64,000 nt of DNA from Blautia hansenii (GCF_013304445.1 NZ_JAAITA010000005.1:93897-157896), one strand, 5' to 3'; positions 24,951-33,235 are shown, numbered from the stretch's first letter. Notes: generated by a model not told the origin, from the letters alone. Program-made: numbers and translations.

Positions 24951-25864
24951 TGCATTTCTGCGAATTTGTCTTCCAGAAATTCCAAAAACTGTTTTGTGCA
25001 GATTCCAGGCTCTGTATCCGCCCGTCTGACGTAGCCGCAGGAAATATCTGCCCCACAGTCCTCCAGTTCCAGCTTATGGAGCCTGCTTTTCTTGTCACAG
25101 CACAAATCAAATCCGGTGCTGATATTTCCCAGCTCTGTTTTTAAAAGCAGCTGCTTCATAGCATGGGCGCTGTTCACCAGAACACCGTTTACCGCTTTTG
25201 CCCCATCCGGTATCTCGCCTTTTAAATGACGGGAATTGAGATTGTAAAAAGAAGGGATTTCCTCTGCCATATTCTGCACCAGGGAAATCTTCTGCAGGTC
25301 TGCTTTTTTTATGGTTTTCTGTTCATAATACGGACTTTTCGGCCCCACATAAAGAGCCAGCTTTGTTTCCCTCAGCAGGTGAAATTCCAGCCTCATCTTT
25401 TTCAAAAGTCGCTCTGAGGCCTTTTTCTGATGCGAGGAAATGAATACAAGACCTACCTGTGCCTGGCGGTGGGCCGTGCGGTGAATGACCTTATCCAAAG
25501 CTCCTTCCCAGTACCCTGCCTGCATTCCTTCCGCTTTTGCATAAAAGGAAGCAAAGATTCCGGCGAAACAACTGCTTGGCATGGCAGCTACTAAAAGAGG
25601 CTCCTTCTTTTCCAGGTTTTTCACATCCTGAATCGTCTGCAGGCTTTTGAGAATCTCTCTTACCTGTTCGTAAACCAGTTCCCCTTCTTTTGTTATCACC
25701 ACGCCTTTTTTGCTCCGTTTCAGCAGAGGAACCCCCAGACTGGACTCCAGTTTCTGAATGGTCATGCTTACATGGGGCTGGGTCGTGTACAAAAGTTCTG
25801 CGGCTTTGCTCAAAGACCCTGCCTCTGCGCTTACCACAAAATACTGCAGTTGTTTCATCTCCAT
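24947..25864 (-). CDS. LysR-family transcriptional regulator
   Basis: A 305-residue regulator. The N-terminal winged helix-turn-helix reads KQLQYFVVSAEAGSLSKAAE, then TTQPHVSMTIQKLESSLGVPLL, and is followed by a LysR-type effector-binding domain. I prefer ATG at 25864 (GAGAGG upstream) to the longer frame from 25897, which would overlap the ATPase gene. It follows the ABC importer genes after 17 bases and so is probably co-expressed from the third riboswitch unit. The effector is unknown; metal- or corrinoid-responsive control of the neighbouring transporters is a guess. There is no visible terminator after it before the next promoter. Confidence 0.85.
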   Translation of the reverse strand: MEMKQLQYFVVSAEAGSLSKAAELLYTTQPHVSMTIQKLESSLGVPLLKRSKKGVVITKEGELVYEQVREILKSLQTIQDVKNLEKKEPLLVAAMPSSCFAGIFASFYAKAEGMQAGYWEGALDKVIHRTAHRQAQVGLVFISSHQKKASERLLKKMRLEFHLLRETKLALYVGPKSPYYEQKTIKKADLQKISLVQNMAEEIPSFYNLNSRHLKGEIPDGAKAVNGVLVNSAHAMKQLLLKTELGNISTGFDLCCDKKSRLHKLELEDCGADISCGYVRRADTEPGICTKQFLEFLEDKFAEMH

Positions 25865-25881
25865 ATCTTTTTCTTCCTCTC

Positions 25882-26838
25882 TTACAACCGGTGGCATGCA
25901 GCCAGATGCCCCGGGGCAATTTCTTTCAATTTAGGTTTTTCTTCCCTGCACGTTTCCGTCCCGTATCTGCAGCGGCTCCAAAAAGGACAGCCCTTTGGCA
26001 AATCACAGGGACTGGGCACTTCTCCCTCCAGACCTTCTATCTCTTTTCGTCTGTCATCCCGGACGGAGAAAAGAGCCTGCAGCAAAGCCTGTGTGTAGGG
26101 ATGTGCTCCATGACTTCCAACCTGCTCCCCCGGAAGCAACTCTACCACATGGCCCAGATACATCACCGCAATCTGATGGGCAAAGGACTGAATCAGAGCA
26201 ATGTCATGGCAGATAAAGACCATACTGATATGCTTTTCCTTCTGAAGTCTTACCAGCAATTCAATCACTGTCTTCTGTACCGAAACGTCCAGCGCTGACG
26301 TGGCTTCATCACAAATGAGAATTTCCGGTTCCAGGGAAAGGGCTCTGGCAATGCCGATTCTCTGCCGCTGTCCGCCGCTCATACTATGGGGATACCGCCA
26401 GAGAAGGTCTTCCGGCAGTTCCACCATACGCAGAAGTTCTTTTGCCTTCGCCTCTTTTTCCCCTTTTTTCAGTCTCTTATAATTTTCCAACGGCTCGGTG
26501 AGAATGTCAATGACTTTTCGTTTGGGATGAAAGGAAGCCAGCGGGTCCTGAAATACCATCTGCATCTTCTGCCGGTTCAGCCATTTCTCTTTTGCAGTCA
26601 TTTCAGCCAGATTCTTTCCGTGAAAAAGGATTTCTCCTCTATCCGGCTGCTCCAGCTGCATCAGCATCCGCACCAGAGTCGATTTTCCGCAGCCGCTTTC
26701 CCCTACGATTCCCAGCGTCTTTCCTCTGTAAACTTCCAGACTGATGTCATTACAGGCTGTCAGCACTTTTTTCTTTGGCGCCGGAAACTGCCGCACCAGA
26801 TGATTTGCCTGCAAAATACATTCTCTTTTCTCAAACAA
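25882..26838 (-). CDS. Nickel/peptide-type ABC importer ATPase, OppF/NikE-like
   Basis: A 318-residue ATPase with Walker A GIVGESGCGKSTLVRML, signature MSGGQRQRIGIARAL and Walker B ILICDEATSALDVS. The C-terminal oligopeptide/nickel extension with a Cys cluster (CPFWSRCRYGTETC) is present, as is usual in DppF/OppF/NikE. The start is TTG at 26838, nine bases behind GGAGG, overlapping the upstream ATPase gene by eight bases. It forms a pair with the preceding ATPase to power the importer encoded by 27628-31001. Confidence 0.88.
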   Translation of the reverse strand: MFEKRECILQANHLVRQFPAPKKKVLTACNDISLEVYRGKTLGIVGESGCGKSTLVRMLMQLEQPDRGEILFHGKNLAEMTAKEKWLNRQKMQMVFQDPLASFHPKRKVIDILTEPLENYKRLKKGEKEAKAKELLRMVELPEDLLWRYPHSMSGGQRQRIGIARALSLEPEILICDEATSALDVSVQKTVIELLVRLQKEKHISMVFICHDIALIQSFAHQIAVMYLGHVVELLPGEQVGSHGAHPYTQALLQALFSVRDDRRKEIEGLEGEVPSPCDLPKGCPFWSRCRYGTETCREEKPKLKEIAPGHLAACHRL

Positions 26839-27616
26839 AACGCGCTCCCTCCATTTCCGGTACTGCTGCCAAAAGCTTTCTGGTATAATCGCTTTTCGGA
26901 TTGTGCAGCACTTCTTCTGTACTTCCCTGGTCTAGCACCTTTCCGTTCTGCATAATCAGCAGTTTATCTGCCATATAGGCCGCTACGCCCAGATTATGCG
27001 TCACCATGATAATTCCTGTCTGATAATCCCTTCGAAGTTCCATCATCTGGCGGACAATCCGCGCCTGAGTCGTCACATCCAGCGCGCTGGTGGGCTCGTC
27101 TGCCAGCAAAAGCCGGGGCTGAAAGGTCATAGCCATGGCAATTCCCACCCTCTGCCGCATACCGCCGCTTAGCTGATGAGGATAGCTTTTCATCACAGCT
27201 TCTCCGTCAGGCAGATGCATTTTTTTCAGCATCTGAACAGCCCGGTTCCATGCTTCCTGTTTGGAAGCCCTACTGTGGGTACAGATATATTCCACATACT
27301 GACTGCCGATTTTCCGGATGGGATTTAAGGTTCCCCCGCAGTCCTGAAAAATCATGGAAATCTTCGTGCCTCTTAAGGTTCTCCATTCTTTTGGGGATTT
27401 TTCCGTCAGGGATTCGCCAAGGAACAGGATTTCACCCTCTGTAATTTTCCCGCCGCCTGCCAAAGCGCCCAAAATAGCCCGGATAACCGTGGTCTTTCCA
27501 CTGCCGCTTTCTCCTGCAATACTGATGATTTCCCCTTTTTTCATAGAAAGGTTAAAATGCTCCAGCACAGGCGGCTGTCCTTCGTATTGAATCGTCAAAT
27601 CTCTTATTTCCAGCAT
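26831..27616 (-). CDS. Nickel/peptide-type ABC importer ATPase, OppD/NikD-like
   Basis: A 261-residue ATPase with Walker A SIAGESGSGKTTVIRAILG, signature LSGGMRQRVGIAMAM and Walker B LLLADEPTSALDVT. It is shorter than most DppD/OppD proteins (about 320) because the C-terminal oligopeptide extension is absent, as in NikD of nickel importers. ATG at 27616 lies 11 bases after the solute-binding-protein stop. The NikD-like length is weak support for a metal substrate. Confidence 0.87.
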   Translation of the reverse strand: MLEIRDLTIQYEGQPPVLEHFNLSMKKGEIISIAGESGSGKTTVIRAILGALAGGGKITEGEILFLGESLTEKSPKEWRTLRGTKISMIFQDCGGTLNPIRKIGSQYVEYICTHSRASKQEAWNRAVQMLKKMHLPDGEAVMKSYPHQLSGGMRQRVGIAMAMTFQPRLLLADEPTSALDVTTQARIVRQMMELRRDYQTGIIMVTHNLGVAAYMADKLLIMQNGKVLDQGSTEEVLHNPKSDYTRKLLAAVPEMEGARFV

Positions 27617-27627
27617 AATCTGCCTCT

Positions 27628-29223
27628 CTATTCTGCAAATGCAATGTCCTTTGTCAGCCAGTAATAGTCCATGGGATACAGGGTGGCTCCCTGCACCTCT
27701 TTGGAGGAAAACAGGTATGTGGTTTCATAGCCAAAAAAGACGGTTGCCGCATCATCCATAATCAGCTGCTGTATCTGAATAATCAAAGCTTTTCGTTTCT
27801 CTGGGTCAAATTCCTGCGCCAGCTGGTCTAAAAGCTTATCTGCCTCTTCGTTCTTATAGCCCGTCTGGTTCGACGCGGAAGTGCTGTACCAGTTTTCTCG
27901 GAGATACTTTTCCGGGTCTCCTGTATTTGCCACCAGAACATTCCAGATAAGCAAATCAAACTCCCCTGCATCCCGCATATCCAGCAGGGTTTCATAGCTT
28001 ACGGTATTGAGTTTTACGTTGATGCCAATGTCCTTTAAGCTGGACTGGGCTGCCTGTGCATACACATTCAACTCTTCCCGGCTGGTATAAATAACGAAAT
28101 TCAATTCCAGTTTTTCTCCGGATGGCTGCTCTACAAAGCCGTCCCCATCCTTGTCTATATATCCTGCCTCTTTTAGCAGAGCCTTTGCGCCTTCCGGGTC
28201 ATAGGCATTTTCGTCCTGAAGCTGGTCAAAGCCAAAGTCCAACGTTGGAGGAACCGGCGCTTTTCCCGGTGTTGCGCCCCCTTCCAGCAGTGTGCTGCAG
28301 TAGGTTTCCCGGTCCAATCCCCGAATGATAGCCTGTCTTAACGCTTTGTCCTTTAAAACGCCGTTCTGATTCATAAAGGCGTAGGTGGAGCGCAGGGATT
28401 CCAGCCCCTGCACCTGAATACTGTCATCGTTTTCAAAATCTGCCAGGTTTTCCGTTTTCAAATTGTAGGCAATCTGGATTTCCCCTGTCTGCAAAGCCAT
28501 GGAACGGGTGGTCTGGTCGTCGATACATTTTAATACCACCTTTTCAAGGGGTACCTCCCCACCCCAGTAATATTCATTTTTCACTACCACGCAGGAATCC
28601 GTGGGGCTAAAGGATTCCACCGCATAAGGTCCTGTGCAGATAGGACCGGACATGGCAAAGGACTCCGTATCCGCATTGGCATCCACAATGAGAAACAGCG
28701 GATCCGCAAGGCTGCCCGGAAGGACTGCCACCGGTTCTTTGGTGGTGATTTTCAGATTCTGTCCCTCTGTTTCTATGGAGGCAGGCGCGAAAAAGGTTTC
28801 CGCACGGTCGCTTAGAGAAAAGGTTCTCTCCAGAGAGGCTTTTACCAGCTCCGGTGTCATTTCTTCTCCATTTGAAAACTTCACGCCCTCACGGATTTTA
28901 AAAGTCCAGGTCAGCTTGTCCTGGCTATTTTCCCAGCTTTCTGCCAGACAGGGTACAATCTCTCCCTTTTCATCAAATTTTACCAGTGTTTCACCGATTC
29001 CATACCGGGATACCACCCAGCTGAAATACTGCTCTGTCGGTTCCAGTGTATCTGCAAAGCTGGTTACACCAATGGTCAGTTCCTGCTTTTCCTGTGCAGA
29101 AGAGGAGGAGGCACTGCCTTCTGATTTTTCTCCGTTTCCACTCCCGCATCCGGTCAGCAGAGACGCCGCCATACTTCCTGCCAACAGAGTGCTGCATATT
29201 CTTCTTACCCATTTCTTTTTCAT
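27628..29223 (-). CDS. ABC importer substrate-binding lipoprotein, family 5 (NikA/OppA-like)
   Basis: A 531-residue lipoprotein with lipobox SLLTGC (Cys near residue 26), a Ser/Gly-rich linker and a family 5 solute-binding domain (ESWENSQDKLTWTFKIREG, TGPYAVESFSPTDSC, then CIDDQTTRSMALQTGEI). This family binds peptides, nickel, cobalt or metallophore complexes. Its ATG overlaps the permease stop as TAATG. Placement under a B12 riboswitch makes cobalt, a cobalt chelate or a corrinoid the likeliest cargo (inference); I see no diagnostic metal-binding residue. Confidence 0.87.
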   Translation of the reverse strand: MKKKWVRRICSTLLAGSMAASLLTGCGSGNGEKSEGSASSSSAQEKQELTIGVTSFADTLEPTEQYFSWVVSRYGIGETLVKFDEKGEIVPCLAESWENSQDKLTWTFKIREGVKFSNGEEMTPELVKASLERTFSLSDRAETFFAPASIETEGQNLKITTKEPVAVLPGSLADPLFLIVDANADTESFAMSGPICTGPYAVESFSPTDSCVVVKNEYYWGGEVPLEKVVLKCIDDQTTRSMALQTGEIQIAYNLKTENLADFENDDSIQVQGLESLRSTYAFMNQNGVLKDKALRQAIIRGLDRETYCSTLLEGGATPGKAPVPPTLDFGFDQLQDENAYDPEGAKALLKEAGYIDKDGDGFVEQPSGEKLELNFVIYTSREELNVYAQAAQSSLKDIGINVKLNTVSYETLLDMRDAGEFDLLIWNVLVANTGDPEKYLRENWYSTSASNQTGYKNEEADKLLDQLAQEFDPEKRKALIIQIQQLIMDDAATVFFGYETTYLFSSKEVQGATLYPMDYYWLTKDIAFAE

Positions 29224-30062
29224 TACGCTCTCCTTTTCTTTTCCTGTCTGGGGTCTAAAATATCACGGATACTGTCTCCCAGCATATTAAACACAACAAC
29301 CACAATGACGATGGCAATTCCCGGATACAACATCAGCCAGGGAGCCTTGGTCAGATAAGTTCTGCCCTCGTTGAGCATAAGCCCCCACTCGGGAACCGGA
29401 GCCTGGGCGCCGAATCCCAGAAAGGACAGGGACGCCAGTTCCAACATCATGGTTCCGATATCTGTTGCCGCAGTCACCACCATGGTGGTAATCATATTGG
29501 GCAAAATGTAGTTCAGAATGATTTTATGATTTCGGGTTCCTGTTACTACGGCTGCCTCAATGTAAAGATTTTTCTTTATTTTCAGCACCATACTTCGAGC
29601 CAGTCTGGCATACTTTGTCCAGCTCACTGCCGAAATGGCAAGGACGGCATTGACCATACTGGGTCCTAAAAGACCTGCAATGGCAATAGCCAGCACCAGT
29701 CCGGGAAAGGAAATCATCATATCTGCAATCCTCATAATCACGGCATCCACAAACCCGCCGAAATATCCGGCCAGAATTCCCAGCGCAGTTCCCACCACAA
29801 AAATCACGGCAACCAGACAAAGGGTCATGACCAGAGAAGAACGGGTGCCGTAGATAACTCTGGAAAGCACATCTCTTCCCAGCTTATCCGTACCGCAGAG
29901 ATATTCTCCTCCCGGCGCCTGCAAAGAATGGCTCATCACCGCCTCGTAGGGATCTTTGGGAGCAATCCACGGTGCAAATACGGCAATGGCGGCAATCCCC
30001 AGAGCCAGTGTGAGAAAAAGTGTAAACTGCCTGTTTGTCTTCAAAAATTTCCAAATTTTCAC
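29223..30062 (-). CDS. ABC importer permease, NikC/DppC-like
   Basis: A 279-residue inner-membrane permease with an N-terminal helix, the DppC-type GTDKLGRDVLSRVIYGTRSSL segment and the EAA coupling loop near residues 170-190 (EAAVVTGTRNHKIILNYILP). Five or six hydrophobic segments are visible. The start is GTG at 30062, with the upstream permease stop ending two bases before it. It pairs with the NikB-like permease. Confidence 0.88.
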   Translation of the reverse strand: MKIWKFLKTNRQFTLFLTLALGIAAIAVFAPWIAPKDPYEAVMSHSLQAPGGEYLCGTDKLGRDVLSRVIYGTRSSLVMTLCLVAVIFVVGTALGILAGYFGGFVDAVIMRIADMMISFPGLVLAIAIAGLLGPSMVNAVLAISAVSWTKYARLARSMVLKIKKNLYIEAAVVTGTRNHKIILNYILPNMITTMVVTAATDIGTMMLELASLSFLGFGAQAPVPEWGLMLNEGRTYLTKAPWLMLYPGIAIVIVVVVFNMLGDSIRDILDPRQEKKRRA

Positions 30063-31001
30063 TTACCGCTCCTCCTTCAGTCTTGGGTCCAGCCGTTCAT
30101 AGGAAAGGTCTACCAAAAGATTAATGCCCATGTAGAGCAGGGCAATCCACAAAACATAGCCCTGCACCAAAGGATAATCCCTGCAGGAAATGGCTTTTAC
30201 CGCCATACTTCCAAGCCCCGGCCAGTTATAAATAATTTCCACCACTGCCGTTCCGCCCAGCAGACTGCCCAGGGAAAGCCCCAAAAGCGTTACCAGAGGA
30301 AGCGTAGCATTGGGAAGCACATGTTTCCACAAAATCTTTTTCTCTGAAATCCCCCTCATACGAGCCCCTGTAACGTAATCCTGCTGCAGCTCTTCCAGCA
30401 CGGCAATCCGCACCTGTCTGGTGTATTTGGCAGACATGGCAATGGCCAGGGTAACAGCCGGCAACACCAGGGATTTAAAATCGGTACTTCCCCCGGACAC
30501 GGTCACCCACCGAAGCTGCACCCCGAAAATACTGAGCAGAATCAGACCAATCCAGAAATTGGGAACCGAAACGCCGAAAAAAGTCAGGCCCCGCACCAGA
30601 TAGTCCGGCCAGCGGTTGTGATAAACTGCTGACAATATTCCCAATGGTATGGAAAACAATATCATAATAAGCAAAGATGCCAGTGCCAGCTTGAGGGTAG
30701 GAAAAAAGCAGGATACCAGTTTTTCCACTACCGGAACCTTCATGGAATAGGATTTTCCCATATCACCGGTCAGCACCCCTTTTAACCAGTTTCCGTACTG
30801 CACCAGAAAAGGCTTGTCCAGCCCCAGTTCTGCCCTGGTCTGCTCCAGAAGCTCCGGCGTGGGAATATTTCCGCATTCGGTAAGCATAATTTCCGCCGGG
30901 TCACCAGGGGACAAATAGGTCAGGCCAAAGGTAAAAAAGCTGATTCCAAAAAGCACAATTACGATTTGCAAAAGCCGCCTGCCCAGGTTTTCTTTTTTCA
31001 A
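30063..31001 (-). CDS. ABC importer permease, NikB/DppB-like
   Basis: A 312-residue permease with LSPGDPAEIMLTECGNIPTPE after the first helix, typical of NikB/DppB, and the EAA loop in TGARMRGISEKKILWKHVLP. First gene of the third riboswitch unit. I place the start at TTG 31001, nine bases after AGGAGG (31011-31016); an apparent longer frame from 31040 begins inside the terminator hairpin and cannot be right. An ATT at 31004 could also initiate. Confidence 0.85.
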   Translation of the reverse strand: MKKENLGRRLLQIVIVLFGISFFTFGLTYLSPGDPAEIMLTECGNIPTPELLEQTRAELGLDKPFLVQYGNWLKGVLTGDMGKSYSMKVPVVEKLVSCFFPTLKLALASLLIMILFSIPLGILSAVYHNRWPDYLVRGLTFFGVSVPNFWIGLILLSIFGVQLRWVTVSGGSTDFKSLVLPAVTLAIAMSAKYTRQVRIAVLEELQQDYVTGARMRGISEKKILWKHVLPNATLPLVTLLGLSLGSLLGGTAVVEIIYNWPGLGSMAVKAISCRDYPLVQGYVLWIALLYMGINLLVDLSYERLDPRLKEER

Positions 31002-31034
31002 AATCTTCCACCTCCTGTTTTTATAACGGCAAAA

Positions 31035-31067
31035 AGACAATCTGATATATGCATATACAGACTGTCT
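31035..31067 (-). terminator. Riboswitch expression-platform terminator of the ABC importer unit
   Basis: Minus-strand hairpin AGACAGTCTG ... CAGATTGTCT with an internal TATATGCATATA, followed by TTTTT, directly upstream of the AGGAGG of the first permease. Confidence 0.75.
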
Positions 31068-31146
31068 CTACTCATAAAATTCGATATTGTTATTTATACC
31101 TAACCGTATTTTAAGAGTTCTCATCAGCCGTGAGAAACTTCCCAAA

Positions 31147-31302
31147 GATATAAGCAGTTCTCCTGACTTCAACTCACCGCTTCTACAGCACCTTCCCAAA
31201 GTTTTCCTTCAGTGGCATACGCTGCAAAAACTCCTTGTTACAGTGGCGGGACCGTACCGGACTTGCACCGGTTTCTCTATGAATGCTTGCGCAACTTATA
31301 TC
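31147..31302 (-). promoter_or_regulatory. Cobalamin riboswitch (ABC importer unit)
   Basis: The most canonical of the three: minus-strand P1 GATATAAG/CTTATATC encloses AACCGGTGCAAGTCCGGTAC, GGTCCCGCCACTGTAA and GAAGTCAGGAGAACTGC. A promoter precedes it and a terminator follows, with about 80 bases of extra structured sequence in between (31068-31146). Confidence 0.92.
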
Positions 31303-31323
31303 CTGTTATGATTTCTGCCCCTA

Positions 31324-31351
31324 ATTATACTGGAAGATTTTGAAAATTCAA
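31324..31351 (-). promoter_or_regulatory. Promoter of the ABC importer riboswitch unit
   Basis: Minus-strand TTGAAT (31346-31351), 16-base spacer, perfect TATAAT (31324-31329), about 20 bases upstream of the riboswitch. Confidence 0.72.
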
Positions 31352-31399
31352 CACTTTATGTATCACTATTTGTTATGGATACACTTTTTAAGTCTTCTT

Positions 31400-32032
31400 T
31401 CACTCTGTGTCACCTCGTCCTCTCCTTTCTACAGCTTTAACCGGACATCTGCGGTAACAGTTTCCGCAGTGCGGACAATTTTGCTGCCTGATAACCCCGG
31501 CAGCGACGTCAATGCACTGCTGGGGACAAGTCTGACTGCACACACCGCAGTGAATACATTTCCGGGTAATCACATATCCCTCCTGCTTCCGGCTGGCTTC
31601 TCCGAAAGAAAAGTCAAAGCGCTCTATGGGCTTTTTTGACAAATCAAACCATTCCCCCCGGCCCCTGTAAATCTGAAAAACGGTCAAAGCTTCTCTCGAC
31701 TGTCGTGTGGGATAAATTTCATACATATAAGAATTTTTCTGAAACAAGTCTTCCACTCTGCCGCTGCCCAGTTCTTTTGCCTCTCCCTGTACGGAAACCG
31801 CTATACTGGAAAGGGTATCTTTTCCCCGGAGGGCGGTAAACGCAATATGTCTGTTGGCTTTCAGGCGACTGAAGAACTGCTTTCCTCTGGCCGTCAGAAA
31901 ATACAGACTGCTTTCATCTCCATCCATCATATCAATGGCGCAAGTGACGGGATAGCCTTTTTCATCCACTGTGGAAAACACCACAGTATGCAGTTCCTTC
32001 ACAATATACTTCAAACATTCCTGTGCAGTCAT
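31400..32032 (-). CDS. PNPOx-family flavoprotein fused to a 2[4Fe-4S] ferredoxin domain
   Basis: A 210-residue protein. Residues about 1-145 form a pyridoxamine-phosphate-oxidase-like split barrel (TVVFSTVDEKGYPVTCAIDM), which usually binds FMN or F420. Residues about 158-205 hold two CxxCxxCxxxC clusters (CIHCGVCSQTCP, CPHCGNCYRRCP), so electrons could pass between iron-sulfur centres and flavin. It lies 31 bases after the other PNPOx gene and probably shares its promoter. The physiological substrate is unknown. Confidence 0.83.
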   Translation of the reverse strand: MTAQECLKYIVKELHTVVFSTVDEKGYPVTCAIDMMDGDESSLYFLTARGKQFFSRLKANRHIAFTALRGKDTLSSIAVSVQGEAKELGSGRVEDLFQKNSYMYEIYPTRQSREALTVFQIYRGRGEWFDLSKKPIERFDFSFGEASRKQEGYVITRKCIHCGVCSQTCPQQCIDVAAGVIRQQNCPHCGNCYRRCPVKAVERRGRGDTE

Positions 32033-32063
32033 AAAAATCCCCCGTTTCTCTTATAAAATATCC

Positions 32064-32465
32064 TTAAAATGTATAGGTTCTCGGCGGGTTACCGGAGAAA
32101 TCTGCAAGAACCGCTTTTGCTTCTGCCAAATAAAACACTTCAAAAATCGGATTGTCTGCGGTTTCGTACTGTCCCTTTACAATAGGATTCTCCATGCAGG
32201 CTTCTTTTACCTCCCGATTATCCTCAAAAACAGCTTTTCCGTTCAATCGAATCCAGGTATAATCCGGGCTGGATACGGTCACTTCCACATAGGGATTCTC
32301 TTTCATATCCTTAAAAACATCCTTGGTGTGATTGGTGCAAAACCATAATTTCCCCTCTTTTTCAAAGCAGAACATAAAGGGACGGCATTTTGCCTTTCCG
32401 TCACGTCCAATGGTTGCAAGATACTGTACCGGGTTTTCCTGTAAAAATTTTACGACTTCATTCAT
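32064..32465 (-). CDS. PNPOx-family flavin-binding protein
   Basis: A 133-residue split-barrel protein (NPVQYLATIGRDGKAKCRPF, TNHTKDVFKDMKENPYVEV), close in layout to small FMN-binding PNPOx-like proteins. ATG at 32465 with AAGGAG nine bases upstream is preferred over the ATG at 32486, which lacks a ribosome site. It has its own promoter with flanking palindromes and is probably repressed by the Rrf2 protein encoded next to it. Role likely redox or detoxification (inference). Confidence 0.82.
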   Translation of the reverse strand: MNEVVKFLQENPVQYLATIGRDGKAKCRPFMFCFEKEGKLWFCTNHTKDVFKDMKENPYVEVTVSSPDYTWIRLNGKAVFEDNREVKEACMENPIVKGQYETADNPIFEVFYLAEAKAVLADFSGNPPRTYTF

Positions 32466-32492
32466 GATGTTATGCTCCTTTTTCATTTATTC

Positions 32493-32515
32493 GTTGTAAT
32501 AACCTTATTTACAAC
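32493..32515 (-). promoter_or_regulatory. Palindromic operator at the PNPOx promoter start site
   Basis: GTTGTAA...TTACAAC palindrome just downstream of the -10 box. Its TACAACGAAT edge recurs in the leader of the Rrf2 gene, which suggests a shared Rrf2 operator. Confidence 0.55.
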
Positions 32516-32518
32516 GAC

Positions 32519-32547
32519 AGTATAACCCCTCTTAATTGTAATGTAAA
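32519..32547 (-). promoter_or_regulatory. Promoter of the two PNPOx genes
   Basis: Minus-strand TTTACA (32542-32547), 17-base spacer, TATACT (32519-32524). Palindromes overlap or flank both boxes. Confidence 0.65.
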
Positions 32548-32556
32548 TAGTTACAA
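32536..32556 (-). promoter_or_regulatory. Second operator-like palindrome overlapping the -35 box
   Basis: TTGTAA...TTACAA inverted repeat covering the -35 hexamer of the PNPOx promoter; the half-site matches that of the palindrome at 32493-32515. Confidence 0.5.
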
Positions 32557-32664
32557 CCTTATTTTTTTCATTTTGCCATAAAAAATTCCCTTCCAAGCAA
32601 ATTGTTTTCCTTTTTCAACATTTGCTTAAAAGGGAGCATGTCCTCTGACAGGCACTGTCTTTCT

Positions 32665-33108
32665 CTATTCTGTTTCTTTTGCCATACAGGTTCTGGCATC
32701 TTTTACCACATCTGCCAGCGTCATTTTTTCAAGTTCTCTCTCTAACGCATTCTGTACCTGGATAAGTCTGCCATCCAGCACCTGATGAATATTTCTTCCC
32801 ACCGGACACAGGGGATTGGGACTTTCATGAAAATGAAAAAGACCCTCTTTTTCCACACATTCTACCGCACGATAAATATCCAGAAAGCTGATTTCTTCCA
32901 GCTTTCCCACAATCGACGCGCCTCCGCTTCCCCTCTGCACCTCCACAATTCCGGCGGCTTTCAGCTGGGACAGAATTTTTCGGATAATCACCGGATTCAC
33001 ATGCACACTGGATGCCAGAAATTCACTGGTGAGTTTGTATTTCCCCTGAAACGTATCTATACAAAGCAATATGTGTACGGCAATGGTAAAACGGCTTGAA
33101 ATCTGCAT
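32665..33108 (-). CDS. Rrf2-family transcriptional regulator
   Basis: A 147-residue regulator: ISSRFTIAVHILLCID start, winged helix region (TSEFLASSVHVNPVIIRKIL, QRGSGGASI) and a C-terminal dimerisation helix. The three-Cys iron-sulfur cluster of IscR/NsrR is absent (only scattered Cys, one in NPLCPVG), so it resembles the cluster-free YwnA-like branch or a single-Cys redox sensor. It is separated from the PNPOx genes by 178 bases that carry the operators at 32493-32556. Likely represses them and itself (inference). Confidence 0.85.
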   Translation of the reverse strand: MQISSRFTIAVHILLCIDTFQGKYKLTSEFLASSVHVNPVIIRKILSQLKAAGIVEVQRGSGGASIVGKLEEISFLDIYRAVECVEKEGLFHFHESPNPLCPVGRNIHQVLDGRLIQVQNALERELEKMTLADVVKDARTCMAKETE

Positions 33109-33136
33109 ACAGATTCCCCCCCCTTTCTCTTTTTCT

Positions 33137-33180
33137 GATTCGTTGTACTAAATTATAAAACGGCCTTGCTGTCATGTCAA
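33137..33180 (-). promoter_or_regulatory. Promoter and operator half-site of the Rrf2 gene
   Basis: Minus-strand TTGACA (33175-33180), 17-base spacer, TATAAT (33152-33157). Just downstream lies TACAACGAAT, the same ten bases as at the PNPOx operator, consistent with autoregulation. Confidence 0.7.
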
Positions 33181-33190
33181 TGAACGAAAC

Positions 33191-33220
33191 AGAAGGAACC
33201 GCTTTGACACAGTTCCTTCT
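33191..33220 (-). terminator. Terminator of the NlpC/P60 gene
   Basis: Nine-base-pair inverted repeat AGAAGGAAC / GTTCCTTCT with a 12-base loop, 16 bases past the stop of the NlpC/P60 gene. The T-tract is modest. Confidence 0.6.
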
Positions 33221-33235
33221 GCTTTTTCTGTATGC

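Noticed and set aside
31002..31040. Longer N-terminus for the NikB-like permease starting at 31040
   Set aside because: That start lies inside the riboswitch terminator hairpin; AGGAGG at 31011-31016 points to the TTG at 31001.
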